Shown here in pieces: positions 52,660 through 61,588 of a stretch of 64,000 nt of DNA. Under the pieces are notes generated by a model, which was given only the letters and a program-made list of their open reading frames with translations, was not told the origin of the DNA and did not search any database. This stretch comes from Sphingomonas aquatilis (lineage in GTDB: Bacteria; Pseudomonadota; Alphaproteobacteria; Sphingomonadales; Sphingomonadaceae): contig NZ_JACIDB010000001.1 in NCBI RefSeq assembly GCF_014196115.1, forward strand, positions 1,216,654 to 1,280,653, written 5' to 3'. The position numbers and the translations under genes are program-made. The stretch's first letter is position 1, and each line of letters opens with the position of its first letter.

Positions 52660-53763
52660 GTGACCATCGCCGCCGTCCACGATCCCCGCTTACCGTTCCC
52701 GGCATCGGGGGGCGATTGCGCGGCGACGTTGCGGGCGATCGACTGGACCGCGCATCCGCTCGGCGATCCAATCGGCTGGCCGGCCCCCTTGAAGACCGCC
52801 GTACAGATCGTGTTGTCCTCAGCCTTCCCGATGATGGTGCATTGGGGGGCGGAGCTGTTCACCTTCTACAACGATGCCTATGCGCGCATCCTCGGCCGCA
52901 AGCATCCTGGGATGCTGGGACAGCCGGCGCGCGTATGGTGGTCGGAGATGTGGGACCAGCTGACGCCGATCTTCGATCGCGTGCTGGCGGGCGAAACGGT
53001 GTTCATCGAGAACGGCCGCTACACGCCGGATCGCGACGGCGTGTCGAAGGAAGCCTTCTTCACGCACTCGCACAGCCCGCTGTGGGATGCGGATGGCCGG
53101 GTCGCGGGTATCTTCCTCGTCGTCACCGAAACCACGTCCGAAGTTGTCGCCAGGCGGGACCGTGACGCGGCCACGGAGCAGCAGATGCTGCTGAACGAGG
53201 AATTGGCGCATCGGATCAAGAACACGATGAGCGTCGTGCAGGCGATCGCGCACCAGACGCTCGACAAGGTCGAGGATCAGGAGGCCGTCACCGCCTTCGG
53301 CAAGCGGCTGTCCGCGCTGGCGGCGGCGAACGACGTGCTGACGCGCGACCAATGGTCCACGGCCAAATTGGGCGACGTCGCGATCGGTGCGCTGGCGACC
53401 TTTGGGGAGGATCGGTTCGTGCTGTCTGGCCCCGACGTGGTCATTGGGCCCAGGGCGACGCTGTCGCTGTCGCTAATGCTGCACGAACTGGCGACGAACG
53501 CCGCCAAATATGGCGCGCTGACGGCGCCGGCGGGCCGGGTGGCGGTGGATTGGGTGGTGCGCCGTGAGGGCGACACGGAGATTCTTGATCTGTGCTGGAC
53601 GGAGCGGGGCGGGCCGCCGGCAGCGGAGCCGACGCGCAAGGGATTCGGGTCGCGGCTGATCCACATGGGTCTTACCGGCTCCGGCGGCGTTGAACTCCGG
53701 TACGAGGCGCAGGGCCTGACGGTCACTGCGACGGCCCCGCTCTATCAGGTTCAAGAGGCGTAG
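52660..53763 (+). CDS. PAS-domain HWE-family sensor histidine kinase
   Basis: A 367-residue soluble kinase. The N-terminal PAS-like domain (about 20-160) has DWTAHPLGDPIGWPAPLKTA, FPMMVHWGAELFTFYNDAYA and THSHSPLWDADGRVAGIFLV. The phosphoacceptor His184 is in LNEELAHRIKNTMSVVQAIA, the HWE/HK2 pattern. The ATPase half has MLHELATNAAKYGALT (N-box), LCWTERGGPP (the W-x-E that names the family) and RKGFGSRLI. No membrane helix. Such kinases sense light, redox or stress in alphaproteobacteria; no LOV-type cysteine motif is visible. GTG 52660 is the start; its ribosome binding site is weak. It is followed after 16 bases by a receiver gene, its probable partner. Confidence 0.9.
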   Translation: MTIAAVHDPRLPFPASGGDCAATLRAIDWTAHPLGDPIGWPAPLKTAVQIVLSSAFPMMVHWGAELFTFYNDAYARILGRKHPGMLGQPARVWWSEMWDQLTPIFDRVLAGETVFIENGRYTPDRDGVSKEAFFTHSHSPLWDADGRVAGIFLVVTETTSEVVARRDRDAATEQQMLLNEELAHRIKNTMSVVQAIAHQTLDKVEDQEAVTAFGKRLSALAAANDVLTRDQWSTAKLGDVAIGALATFGEDRFVLSGPDVVIGPRATLSLSLMLHELATNAAKYGALTAPAGRVAVDWVVRREGDTEILDLCWTERGGPPAAEPTRKGFGSRLIHMGLTGSGGVELRYEAQGLTVTATAPLYQVQEA

Positions 53764-53779
53764 CGCGTCAGCACACGAC

Positions 53780-54169
53780 ATGGGACAGTCCGAACCCCTT
53801 ACCCGTTGGCCGGTCCTTGTGGTCGAAGACGAACCGATCCTTCGGATGGACGCGATCGGCATGGTCGAGAAGGCGGGGTTCGAAGCCGTCGAGGCGATGA
53901 GCAGCGCCGACGCGATCCGGCTGCTGGAAGAGCGGCTGGACATCCGTCTGGTGTATATGGACCTCGACATGCCCCGCAGCCGCAAGGGCATCGAGATCGC
54001 GGCGGCGATCCGCAAGCGCTGGCCACCGATCGAAATCATCCTCACCGCCGCCTATTTCACGCGAGACAGCGTCCACCTGCCCGAGAGAACCGAATTCTAC
54101 CCCAAACCCATCAACCGCGACGAAATCGTCGACGCTATGCGGCGGCTGGTAAATCGTTCAGCTGCTTGA
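53780..54169 (+). CDS. single-domain response regulator
   Basis: A 129-residue receiver domain. It has the acidic pocket in VVEDEPILRMDA, phospho-acceptor Asp61 (YMDLDMPRSRKG), a Thr in EIILTAAYFT and the conserved Lys in EFYPKPINRDE. No output domain. It lies 16 bases after the HWE kinase gene and is almost surely its partner. Downstream action must be by protein contact or phosphotransfer. Confidence 0.9.
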   Translation: MGQSEPLTRWPVLVVEDEPILRMDAIGMVEKAGFEAVEAMSSADAIRLLEERLDIRLVYMDLDMPRSRKGIEIAAAIRKRWPPIEIILTAAYFTRDSVHLPERTEFYPKPINRDEIVDAMRRLVNRSAA

Positions 54170-54264
54170 GTTTTCCGGAGTTTTATAGCGCTCGGATTGA
54201 ACTGGAGGACCTCGCTGGGCCGGTCGATGCCCGATGCGTGAGGTAATGGCTAAGCGCGGCTCCT

Positions 54265-54471
54265 TCACATCGCGGTGACGGCACCCACCGCTGTAATCGT
54301 GGCGCGACGTCGTGCCGTCTGCTGTTGCTCGGACAGCGGTTTGCCGAGGGCAGTCTTCCCGTCTGACCGTTCCGGCATCCGATCGCCGAGGAAGCCGATT
54401 ACGACCAGGGCAGCCAGCACGACCGCCGCTACCGCTCCAAGAACGGCATACATGGGTTTCCCTGTCTTCAT
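54265..54471 (-). CDS. small single-pass membrane protein (68 residues)
   Basis: A short ORF with one clear membrane helix near the N-terminus (MYAVLGAVAAVVLAALVVIG), followed by a polar segment (GDRMPERSDGKTALGKPLSE) and a basic Arg triplet (TARRRATITAV). ATG 54471 (MKTGKPMYAV) has AGGTCGAG about 7 bases upstream and gives the expected positive-inside N-terminus; a longer frame to 54513 is possible. Family not known. It is convergent with the receiver gene and divergent from the Gfo/Idh gene. Confidence 0.5.
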   Translation of the reverse strand: MKTGKPMYAVLGAVAAVVLAALVVIGFLGDRMPERSDGKTALGKPLSEQQQTARRRATITAVGAVTAM

Positions 54472-54647
54472 GCGCTCGACCTGTCCTGCGATTCGACTGC
54501 GCGACCAAACCACCGAACGGACAAAACGAGCCTTTAGGGGAGGGATCCAGACCTAGTGTCCGCTGGCCGGTGCGCGCTGTCCGGTCGGGGGAACCATATA
54601 CCGCGCTGGAGCGGTTGCGCCTGACTTTCCCCGATCAGGAGTTTCGC

Positions 54648-55781
54648 ATGAGCATCGCTTCGGCACTCGGCCTCGGTGGCCGCAAGGTTCGCTACGCTAT
54701 CGTTGGCCTGGGCGACATTGCGCAGGAGGCGTTGATGCCGGGCGTGTCGCATACCGGCAATTCGACGATCACCGCCTTGGTGTCGGGCGACCCCGAAAAA
54801 TTGACGAAGCTCGGTAAGCGTTATGGCGTCAAGCATCTGTACGGGTACGAACAATTTCCGGCCTTGCTGGCATCGGGAGAGATTGACGCGATCTATCTGG
54901 CGACACCGAACTGGCGGCATGCCGAATTTGCGGTGCCGGCGCTGGAAGCGGGTATCCACGTCCTCAGCGAAAAGCCGCTCGACGTATCGTCGGCCAAGGC
55001 GCGGGAGATCATGGCGGCGGCGGTCAAGGGCAAGGCGAAGCTGATGACCGCCTATCGCCTGCATTTCGAACCGGCGACGCTGGATGCCATTCGCCGCATT
55101 CGTGCGGGCGAATTGGGTGACCTGATCGCCTTCACCGCCTGCTTCACGCAGATGGTCGACCCGGCCAACCATCGCGCGAAGAACGGGATCGAAGCGGGGC
55201 CGCTGTTCGACATGGCGCCCTATCCAATCAATGCCATCCGCTATCTGTTCGAGGCGGAGCCGCTGGAGGTCGTCTCTGCGGTCGCAACACGTCACCCGGA
55301 ATCGGGCTTTGGTGATCTGGACGATACCTTCGCGGTGACGCTGCGCATGCCAGGCAGCCGCCTGGCCCAATTCACGGTCAGCTATTATGCGAACCAGGTC
55401 GACACTCTGACGATCGCGGGCACGAAGGGATCGATCCAGATGGATCCCGCCTTTGGCTTCGGTCAGGGCCTCGCGCACCGGCGACGTATTGGCGACAAGG
55501 ACAGCCATGAGACGTTCAAGGCGACGGACCAGTTCGGCGGCGAGCTGAAATACTTTTCCGACTGTATCCTCGACGATCGGAGCCCGGAGCCGGACGGCGA
55601 GGAGGGGTTGGCCGACCTGCTGATCATCGAAGCGATCGTGAAGGCGCTGGACACCGGCCAGTCCGTGAAGGTGCCCCACATCGGTCGCACGCGCCGGATC
55701 GATCCGGACGCGCAGGAGCAGACGCTGCGGGCGGTATCGGTGCCCGATCCCGTCAACGCCGCATCACCGACCGGCGAGTAA
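54648..55781 (+). CDS. Gfo/Idh/MocA-family NAD(P)-dependent oxidoreductase
   Basis: A 377-residue sugar or polyol dehydrogenase. The Rossmann motif is YAIVGLGDIAQEALMPG (residues about 15-31), the family E-K-P is in HVLSEKPLDVSSAKAR, and the substrate domain has GPLFDMAPYPINAIRYLF with the catalytic-type Asp and conserved PxN; FTACFTQMVDPANHR lines the active site. No Tat signal, so it is cytosolic, unlike the periplasmic glucose-fructose oxidoreductase. Relatives act on glucose, xylose, inositol or disaccharides. AGGAG precedes the ATG 54648. It starts a run of oxidoreductase genes on the same strand but is separated from the next by two hairpins, so it may be its own transcript. Confidence 0.9.
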   Translation: MSIASALGLGGRKVRYAIVGLGDIAQEALMPGVSHTGNSTITALVSGDPEKLTKLGKRYGVKHLYGYEQFPALLASGEIDAIYLATPNWRHAEFAVPALEAGIHVLSEKPLDVSSAKAREIMAAAVKGKAKLMTAYRLHFEPATLDAIRRIRAGELGDLIAFTACFTQMVDPANHRAKNGIEAGPLFDMAPYPINAIRYLFEAEPLEVVSAVATRHPESGFGDLDDTFAVTLRMPGSRLAQFTVSYYANQVDTLTIAGTKGSIQMDPAFGFGQGLAHRRRIGDKDSHETFKATDQFGGELKYFSDCILDDRSPEPDGEEGLADLLIIEAIVKALDTGQSVKVPHIGRTRRIDPDAQEQTLRAVSVPDPVNAASPTGE

Positions 55782-55788
55782 TCGTGCC

Positions 55789-55872
55789 GTCGCGGCCGCG
55801 GGCAAAATCTGCGGCCGCGACCGGTAATCGGCAAGCATCATTTCGACTGTTTCTGGAACCGAATGCTTGCCG
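55789..55872 (+). terminator. two perfect hairpins after the Gfo/Idh gene
   Basis: Hairpin 1: GTCGCGGCCGC (55789-55799) pairs perfectly with GCGGCCGCGAC (55811-55821), starting 8 bases after the stop codon. Hairpin 2: CGGCAAGCAT (55829-55838) pairs perfectly with ATGCTTGCCG (55863-55872) across a 24-base loop. Neither has a T-run, but the first is well placed to end transcription. The second lies 46 bases before the next start and could equally regulate it. Confidence 0.5.
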
Positions 55873-55917
55873 CGCGACTTCAATATAAGTTGCTGATCTA
55901 CATGAAAGTCGACGCGC

Positions 55918-57258
55918 GTGGCCTGTTTGTTTTTCCTCCACGCGCTGGGTGCGAGCGCGCGCGAATGGGATGGCGTGATCGCCGCCCTCGGCGAAGACTA
56001 TGAGTGTATTCCGCTCAACCTACCGGGCTTTGGTGGCAGCGCGGACAGCGAGTGCGATGTCGCGGGGCTGATGGACTGGTTCGGTGGCGAAGTGGCCCGG
56101 CATCAGCCGCAGTCCTGGGCGGTGGTCGGCCACAGCATGGGCGGCAAGATCGCCACCTTGGCAGCGGCGCATGCCCGCGATGGCGATGCGCGCTTCACTG
56201 GTCTCGCCGCGGTGGTTCTGCTGGCGGCGTCACCGCCCGCGCCGGAGCCGATGGACGAGGATCGGCGCAAATTGATGCTCGACTGGTTTGCCGATGGCGC
56301 GATCGATGCGGACGAGGCTGCGCAATTCGTAGACGACAACACCGCCGCACGGTTGCCCGAACCACTCCGCGAACAGGCCATCGCCGATGTCCGCTGTTCC
56401 GGGCGCAAGGCTTGGACGGGCTGGCTGGAACGCGGCAGCCGCGAGGACTGGCGGGAGGCCGCGGGTCAGATTGCGGTGCCCGCGTTGATCCTGGCGGGCG
56501 GTGAGGATGACGATCTGGGGGAGGATGCGCAACGCCGCCTCAACCTGCCGCATTATCCCGCCGGTCGCATCAGCGTGATCGAGGGGGCGGCGCATCTGCT
56601 GCCGTATGAGCAGCCTGAGGCTGTCGCCACGGCGATTGCAGATCACGTGTCCGCGGCCTTTGCCCGCGCATTGCCGCCGGCAATGATCGCGCTGCTGGCG
56701 TCGGACCGCGTCAGCTCCCGCACGCGCGCGGTCTTGACGGCACGTCACGCGGTGCCGGGCCCGATAACGCTGCTGTCGGAACGACAGGCGGCGACGCTGG
56801 TGGCGCTGATCGAGGCCGTCTTGCCGGGGGCGTGCGATCCCTGCGAGCTTGCCCGGCGGATCGATGCGGTGCTGGCGGCGGGGCAGGGCGATGGCTGGCG
56901 GCGTGCGGAGCTGCCCGCGGACGCCACGTGCTGGCCCGCGGCGCTCGACACGCTCGACGTGATGGGGGGCGGATTTGCGGATGCCGATCCTGCTGCGCGT
57001 GAGCGCTGCTTGCGGAGCTTGGCCGCGGGCGAGGCGGCCGAAACCGGCGGAACGCTGTCACCCCGTCAGTTGCAATTGTGGTTCGCGGAGGCGCGCGGCG
57101 AGATCGCGCGCCAGTGGATGGCGCTGCCGGCGACGATGGCGCGCATCGGTTACGACGGGTTCGCGATCGGCGGCGATGGCGCGCGCAAACGGGGCTATGT
57201 TCGCGCCGCCGCGGATACGATCGAACCCTGGCAACAGCTCGCGGGCACGCGCGCGTGA
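55918..57258 (+). CDS. alpha/beta hydrolase fused to gluconate 2-dehydrogenase subunit 3-like domain
   Basis: A 446-residue two-domain protein. The N-terminal alpha/beta hydrolase (about 1-255) has FFLHALGASAREWDGVI, LNLPGFGGS, the nucleophile elbow VVGHSMGGK with Ser near residue 79, Asp in AGGEDDDLG and His in GAAHLLPYE: a full triad. The C-terminal part (about 280-446) resembles the small subunit 3 of membrane-bound gluconate/sorbitol-type dehydrogenases (ITLLSERQAATLVALIEAVL, SPRQLQLWFAEARGEIARQW, RIGYDGFAIGGDGARKRGYV). Its stop overlaps the GTG of the GMC flavoprotein gene. Subunit 3 normally is a separate protein that helps fold or export the flavoprotein. A hydrolase on the same chain could open a lactone, the usual product of the oxidation. 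GTG 55918 is the only in-frame start seen. Confidence 0.8.
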   Translation: MACLFFLHALGASAREWDGVIAALGEDYECIPLNLPGFGGSADSECDVAGLMDWFGGEVARHQPQSWAVVGHSMGGKIATLAAAHARDGDARFTGLAAVVLLAASPPAPEPMDEDRRKLMLDWFADGAIDADEAAQFVDDNTAARLPEPLREQAIADVRCSGRKAWTGWLERGSREDWREAAGQIAVPALILAGGEDDDLGEDAQRRLNLPHYPAGRISVIEGAAHLLPYEQPEAVATAIADHVSAAFARALPPAMIALLASDRVSSRTRAVLTARHAVPGPITLLSERQAATLVALIEAVLPGACDPCELARRIDAVLAAGQGDGWRRAELPADATCWPAALDTLDVMGGGFADADPAARERCLRSLAAGEAAETGGTLSPRQLQLWFAEARGEIARQWMALPATMARIGYDGFAIGGDGARKRGYVRAAADTIEPWQQLAGTRA

Positions 57259-58793
57259 GTGCTGCCATCGGGACCGGCAATGATCCGGTCGACGTCGTGG
57301 TCATCGGCAGCGGAGCCGGCGGAGCGCCGCTGGCGGCCCGGCTGGCACAGGCGGGCGTCTCGGTCGTCGTGCTGGAGGCGGGGCGCGCCTTTCGTCCGGA
57401 CGAGCATGTCGCCGACGAACTGGCGGCCGACATCTACTGGATGGAGGAACGGCTGAGCGGCGGTGCCGATGCCACCGCGTTCGGCGCCAACAACAGCGGC
57501 ATGGGCGTCGGCGGATCGACGCTGCATTGGGGCGCCTTCTGCCCGCGGCCCGATGCACGGGACCTTCGGCTGCGTTCGCTCAGTGGCCACGGCGAGGACT
57601 GGCCCATCGCGCATGCGGAGCTGACCCAGTATATCGAGGCAGTCGAGCGGTGCATCGGCGTGTCCGGTCCGGCGACTTATCCCTGGGACCCGGCGCGGCG
57701 TTACGAATTGCCGCCCGTGCTGCGCAACGCGTCCGCCGACGCGATGGCGCGCGGCTGTGCGGCGCTGGGCATTACGGCGACCGATGCGCCGGCCGCGCTC
57801 GTGTCGCGGGATCGCGCGCAGCCGCACTGGGGCATCCGACAAGCCTGCATCAATTGCGGCACCTGCCACCAAGGCTGCCGCGTCGCCGCCAAGGCCAGCG
57901 CGGATACGAGCTGGCTGCCGCTCGCCGTGGCGCATGGTGCCGAGGTGCGCGCGGAATGCCGGGTGATCGATCTGGAGCGCGACGGCCGCGGCCGCGTGAC
58001 GGCGGTGGTCTACGATCGCCGTGGCCAGCGCGTCCGTCAGCGCTGCGGCGCCGTGTTCCTGTGCGCGGGCGGCGTGGAAACGCCGCGGCTGCTGCTGAAC
58101 CTCGGCCTGGCCAATTCCAGCGGGCAGGTCGGGCGCAATTTCATGGCGCATGTCGCGACGCAGGTGTGGGGTCGGTTCGACGCGGACATGCGCATGAACC
58201 GCGGCTATCCCTCGTCGCTGATCAGCGAGGATATGATGCGCCCCGCAGACCTCGATGCCGCGGGTGGGTATCTGATGCAGAGTCTGGGCGTGCTGCCCGT
58301 CACGCTGGCGACCAATCTGGCGCGCGGGGGCGGCCTGTGGGGGCAGGCGCTGGTCGATCTGCTCGACGATTACAATCGGCTGGGCGGCATCGGCATCAAC
58401 GGCGAATGCCTGCCGTCCGACGCCAATCGTCTGACGCTGTCGGATGAGACCGATGCCTATGGGCTGCGCAAGGCGCGGATCGATTTCAGCTATGGCGAGA
58501 ATGAACGTGCGATCGATGCCCATGCGCGCGCGACGATGACCGCGATCTGGGAAGCGGCGGGGGCTCGCGACATTCTGGCGGTGGAACGCTCTGCCCATAC
58601 GATCGGCACGTGCCGGATGGGCGTCAGCGGAGACCGAGCGGTGGTCGATCCCGATGGTCGCAGCTTCGATATCGCGAACCTGTTCATCTGCGACAATTCG
58701 GTGTTCCCGAGCGCGCTCGCCGCCAATCCGGCGCTGACGATCATGGCGCTGTCGCTGCGAACGGCCGACCGTTTCCTCGCCAATCGACGTTAA
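57255..58793 (+). CDS. GMC-family flavoprotein oxidoreductase (membrane dehydrogenase large-subunit type)
   Basis: A 512-residue FAD enzyme. It has an N-terminal dinucleotide motif VVIGSGAGGAPLAARLAQAG and VVVLEAG, then NNSGMGVGGSTLHWGAF. A four-cysteine set CINCGTCHQGC suggests an iron-sulfur cluster as in FAD-dependent sugar dehydrogenases. It ends with the GMC active-site His in AHTIGTCRMG and NPALTIMALSLRTAD. It overlaps the upstream fusion gene by 4 bases (GTGA). The usual third component, a multihaem cytochrome c subunit, is not in the window, so the electron acceptor is unknown. No signal peptide; export may depend on subunit 3, which has no evident Tat signal either. Substrate probably a sugar, polyol or sugar acid. 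Confidence 0.9.
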   Translation: MSAAIGTGNDPVDVVVIGSGAGGAPLAARLAQAGVSVVVLEAGRAFRPDEHVADELAADIYWMEERLSGGADATAFGANNSGMGVGGSTLHWGAFCPRPDARDLRLRSLSGHGEDWPIAHAELTQYIEAVERCIGVSGPATYPWDPARRYELPPVLRNASADAMARGCAALGITATDAPAALVSRDRAQPHWGIRQACINCGTCHQGCRVAAKASADTSWLPLAVAHGAEVRAECRVIDLERDGRGRVTAVVYDRRGQRVRQRCGAVFLCAGGVETPRLLLNLGLANSSGQVGRNFMAHVATQVWGRFDADMRMNRGYPSSLISEDMMRPADLDAAGGYLMQSLGVLPVTLATNLARGGGLWGQALVDLLDDYNRLGGIGINGECLPSDANRLTLSDETDAYGLRKARIDFSYGENERAIDAHARATMTAIWEAAGARDILAVERSAHTIGTCRMGVSGDRAVVDPDGRSFDIANLFICDNSVFPSALAANPALTIMALSLRTADRFLANRR

Positions 58794-58803
58794 GGAGAAG
58801 ACC

Positions 58804-59607
58804 ATGGATCTGGGTATCACGGGACGGATCGCACTGATCAGCGGCGCGGATTCGGGTATGGGCAAGGAAACCGCCCGGCTGCTGCTCGAAGCGGGCGTAC
58901 GCGTCGCCGTCACCGACAAGCCGGGCGGCACGCTGGACGATGCGGTGCGCGAGCTGTCTCCGCTCGGCGAGATCGTCGCGGTGACAGGCGACGTGACCAA
59001 GGTAGACGAGGTGACGGCGATCTGGCGGCAGGTGCGCGAAAAACTGGGCGATCCCGATATCTACGTCAACGCCGCGGGCGTCACCGGAGCGACCGGGGAT
59101 TTCCTGGAGGTGGACGATGCGGGCTGGCTGGAGACGCTGGACATCAACCTGATGGGTGCGGTGCGCATGTGCCGTGAGGCGATCCCGGCGATGCGCACGA
59201 AGGGCTGGGGCCGCATCGTGCTGTTCGCGTCGGAGGATGCGGTGCAGCCCTATATCGACGAACTCGCCTATTGCGCGTCCAAGGCCGGGATCCTCAGCCT
59301 CGCGAAGGGGCTGTCCAAGGCCTATGGCTGCGACAATGTGCTGGTGAACACCGTGTCGCCCGCCTTTATCGCGACGCCGATGACCGACAAGATGATGCGC
59401 AAGCGCGCCGAGGAAAAGGGCGTGTCGTTCGACGAGGCGATCGCGAGCTTCCTCGAGGAGGAGCGCCCCGGCATGGTGCTGAAGCGGCGCGGCAAGCCCG
59501 AGGAAGTCGCCGCGGCCGTCGCCTTCCTGTGTTCGGAGCGCGCCAGTTTCATCAACGGCGCCGGCATCCGCGTCGACTCCGGATCGGTGTTCACGATCGC
59601 CGGCTAG
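58804..59607 (+). CDS. short-chain dehydrogenase/reductase (classical SDR)
   Basis: A 267-residue NAD(P)-dependent SDR. Cofactor motif: ALISGADSGMGKETARLLLE (T-G-x3-G-x-G variant). VNAAGVTGATGDF holds the NAAG motif, IVLFASEDAVQPYIDELAY-CASK supplies the Ser, Tyr and Lys residues of the catalytic site, and the C-terminus has FINGAGIRVDSG. AAGGAG precedes the ATG. It lies 10 bases after the GMC gene and is likely in the same operon, perhaps reducing or oxidising a related keto-sugar or alcohol. Confidence 0.93.
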   Translation: MDLGITGRIALISGADSGMGKETARLLLEAGVRVAVTDKPGGTLDDAVRELSPLGEIVAVTGDVTKVDEVTAIWRQVREKLGDPDIYVNAAGVTGATGDFLEVDDAGWLETLDINLMGAVRMCREAIPAMRTKGWGRIVLFASEDAVQPYIDELAYCASKAGILSLAKGLSKAYGCDNVLVNTVSPAFIATPMTDKMMRKRAEEKGVSFDEAIASFLEEERPGMVLKRRGKPEEVAAAVAFLCSERASFINGAGIRVDSGSVFTIAG

Positions 59608-59628
59608 GCGTAGCCGGGGGCCGCCTGC

Positions 59629-61455
59629 TCAGTCGCAGGCGGCTTCGTCGTTGAGGACGGACAGCGCCATCAGATGCGCCAGGTGGCTGAGGCCCTGGGG
59701 CAGGTTGCCGAGGAAGGCGCCGGTGTCAGCGTCGACCATCTCAGCCAGAATGCCGTGGCCATGCGACAATGCGGCGGTCAGCTCGTCGAGCATCGCCCGC
59801 GCCTGATCACGCTGGCCGAGCAGGGCGCGCGCCTCCACCATCCAGAACGAACAGGCGAGGAAACAGCCCTCTTCCCGCGGCATGCCGGTGTAGCGATAGT
59901 GGAAGGGGCCGGCGCCCAGCTCACGGTCGATCGCGTCGAGCGTCATGCGCAGCCGTTCCTTCCCGTCGAAGCCGAAGCGAACCGCGAGCGCCAGCGAAGC
60001 GTCGATCGCGTCGGCACCCGGGTACATGACGAACGCCTGGCGCTCGTCCGACCAGCATTCCGCCTCGATCCAGTCCTTGATCCGGTCGCGCTCGCGCTGC
60101 CAGCGTTCGCGGCAGGTGGTGGGCAGCTGGCCCTGATCGGCGAGTTCGACCGCGCGGGCGAGCGCCTGCCAGCAACTGATCTTCGACATCGTATAATGCC
60201 GTTCGTCCTGCAATTCCCACATGCCCGCATCGGGCAGGCGCCAGCGATCCGCGCATTGATCGGCGAGGTGCGAGAAGAATTCGGCGCTGGCGCTGTCGAG
60301 GATGTTGCCGCACGCGACGAAGCACGAAGCGGTTTCGAAGATGTCGCCATAGACGCCGTGCTGCGCCTGATCCGTCGCCAGATTGCCGGTGACGACGGGT
60401 TGGCTGTCGCGATAGCCGGGCATCGCCCATTCGGAGACGTTCGGCACCACGCCGCCACCGAGCGTGTAGCAGACGCGCGTTCCCGTCTCGCGCAGCTGGT
60501 TGAGCAGCCAGGTGAACGCGGCCTTCGCCTCGGCCTGCGCGCCCGCGGTCAGGAACGCCTTGATCGTATAGCCGGCGTCGCGCACCCAGGCATAGCGATA
60601 GTCGTAATTCTTCTCACCCCCGATCCCCTCGGGCAGCGACGTCGTCGCGGCAGCGGCAATCGCGCCCGACGGCGAATAGAGCAGCAGCTTTAACGCGAGC
60701 GCACTGCGCAGGAAGGCGGGGCGATCGGCGCCGCGATAGGTGACGCCGGCGGCCCAGTCGCGCCATTCGGCATCCGACGTGTCGATGCGGGCGTCGATCT
60801 CCGCGATCGGCGGCACGACCAGCGGCTCGTCGCGGCCCGCGACGATCGCCACGGTGCGCCGTTCGCCGGCTGCGACCGTCACCGAACCGGTGATGCCTTC
60901 GTCGGACCAGCGGCATTCGACCGCGTCATCATGGATGAACAGGCCGAGCACACGCTCGACGTGGAACACGGTGTGTTCGCCGATCGTCGAATGATAGGGA
61001 TTGACCGTATCGCCGCGCCGTCCCGGACGCATCGTCAGCGCGAACCGGACTTCCCCGTCCAGCCCTTCGATCCGTCGGGCCAGTTCCGCCCACGGGAGCC
61101 GCCCTGCAGTGCCGCTGTTGAGCGACTCGGTCAGGCGGGCGCGTCCCGTGGCCGTCGTGAACACGGTTTCGAGGACGTTGCTGTCGTCGCGGTAGCGGCG
61201 TTGAATCGTAAACGGCCCGTCCGGGGTCAGGCTGAACCGGCCACCGCGATCCGCGTCGAGCAGGCGGTCGAACAAGGGCGGGGAATCGAGGTTCGGCACG
61301 CACCACCAGTCGATCGACCCGTCGCACCCGGACAGCACCACCGACCGCCCGTCGCCGAGCGCGCCATAGCCGGCGAGCGGCAGATAGCCGTCCGTGCGTA
61401 CATGTGCCGGATCGGCGGTCGGGGCACGCAGGCGATCGATCAACCCGGTCAGCAT
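59629..61455 (-). CDS. glycoside hydrolase family 15 protein (glucoamylase/trehalase-like)
   Basis: A 608-residue GH15 enzyme. An N-terminal super-sandwich domain (GYGALGDGRSVVLSGCDGSI then DWWCVPNLDSPPLFDRLLD) precedes the (alpha/alpha)6 barrel. Marks in the barrel: YDYRYAWVRDAGYTIKAF (substrate Arg/Asp), PDAGMWELQDERHYTMSK with the general-acid Glu, and GMPREEGCFLACSFWMVEA with the general-base Glu. No signal peptide, so it is cytosolic, as are the trehalase and glucan-hydrolase members of this bacterial group. Likely substrates are trehalose or alpha-glucan oligosaccharides. It lies downstream of the catalase gene on the same strand, separated by 234 bases with strong hairpins, and is convergent with the SDR gene. 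Confidence 0.92.
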   Translation of the reverse strand: MLTGLIDRLRAPTADPAHVRTDGYLPLAGYGALGDGRSVVLSGCDGSIDWWCVPNLDSPPLFDRLLDADRGGRFSLTPDGPFTIQRRYRDDSNVLETVFTTATGRARLTESLNSGTAGRLPWAELARRIEGLDGEVRFALTMRPGRRGDTVNPYHSTIGEHTVFHVERVLGLFIHDDAVECRWSDEGITGSVTVAAGERRTVAIVAGRDEPLVVPPIAEIDARIDTSDAEWRDWAAGVTYRGADRPAFLRSALALKLLLYSPSGAIAAAATTSLPEGIGGEKNYDYRYAWVRDAGYTIKAFLTAGAQAEAKAAFTWLLNQLRETGTRVCYTLGGGVVPNVSEWAMPGYRDSQPVVTGNLATDQAQHGVYGDIFETASCFVACGNILDSASAEFFSHLADQCADRWRLPDAGMWELQDERHYTMSKISCWQALARAVELADQGQLPTTCRERWQRERDRIKDWIEAECWSDERQAFVMYPGADAIDASLALAVRFGFDGKERLRMTLDAIDRELGAGPFHYRYTGMPREEGCFLACSFWMVEARALLGQRDQARAMLDELTAALSHGHGILAEMVDADTGAFLGNLPQGLSHLAHLMALSVLNDEAACD

Positions 61456-61588
61456 GCGGAGGGACGCCGGTTCCGCCGCGTATAGTCCTGAATCATCCGC
61501 GGCAGTCCCAAATGGTTGTGCCGCTTACAATGTTTGTGATCCATGTTGGTTTCTGTGTGCCGGCACGCTGGCGCAAGGTTTGCGCGCT

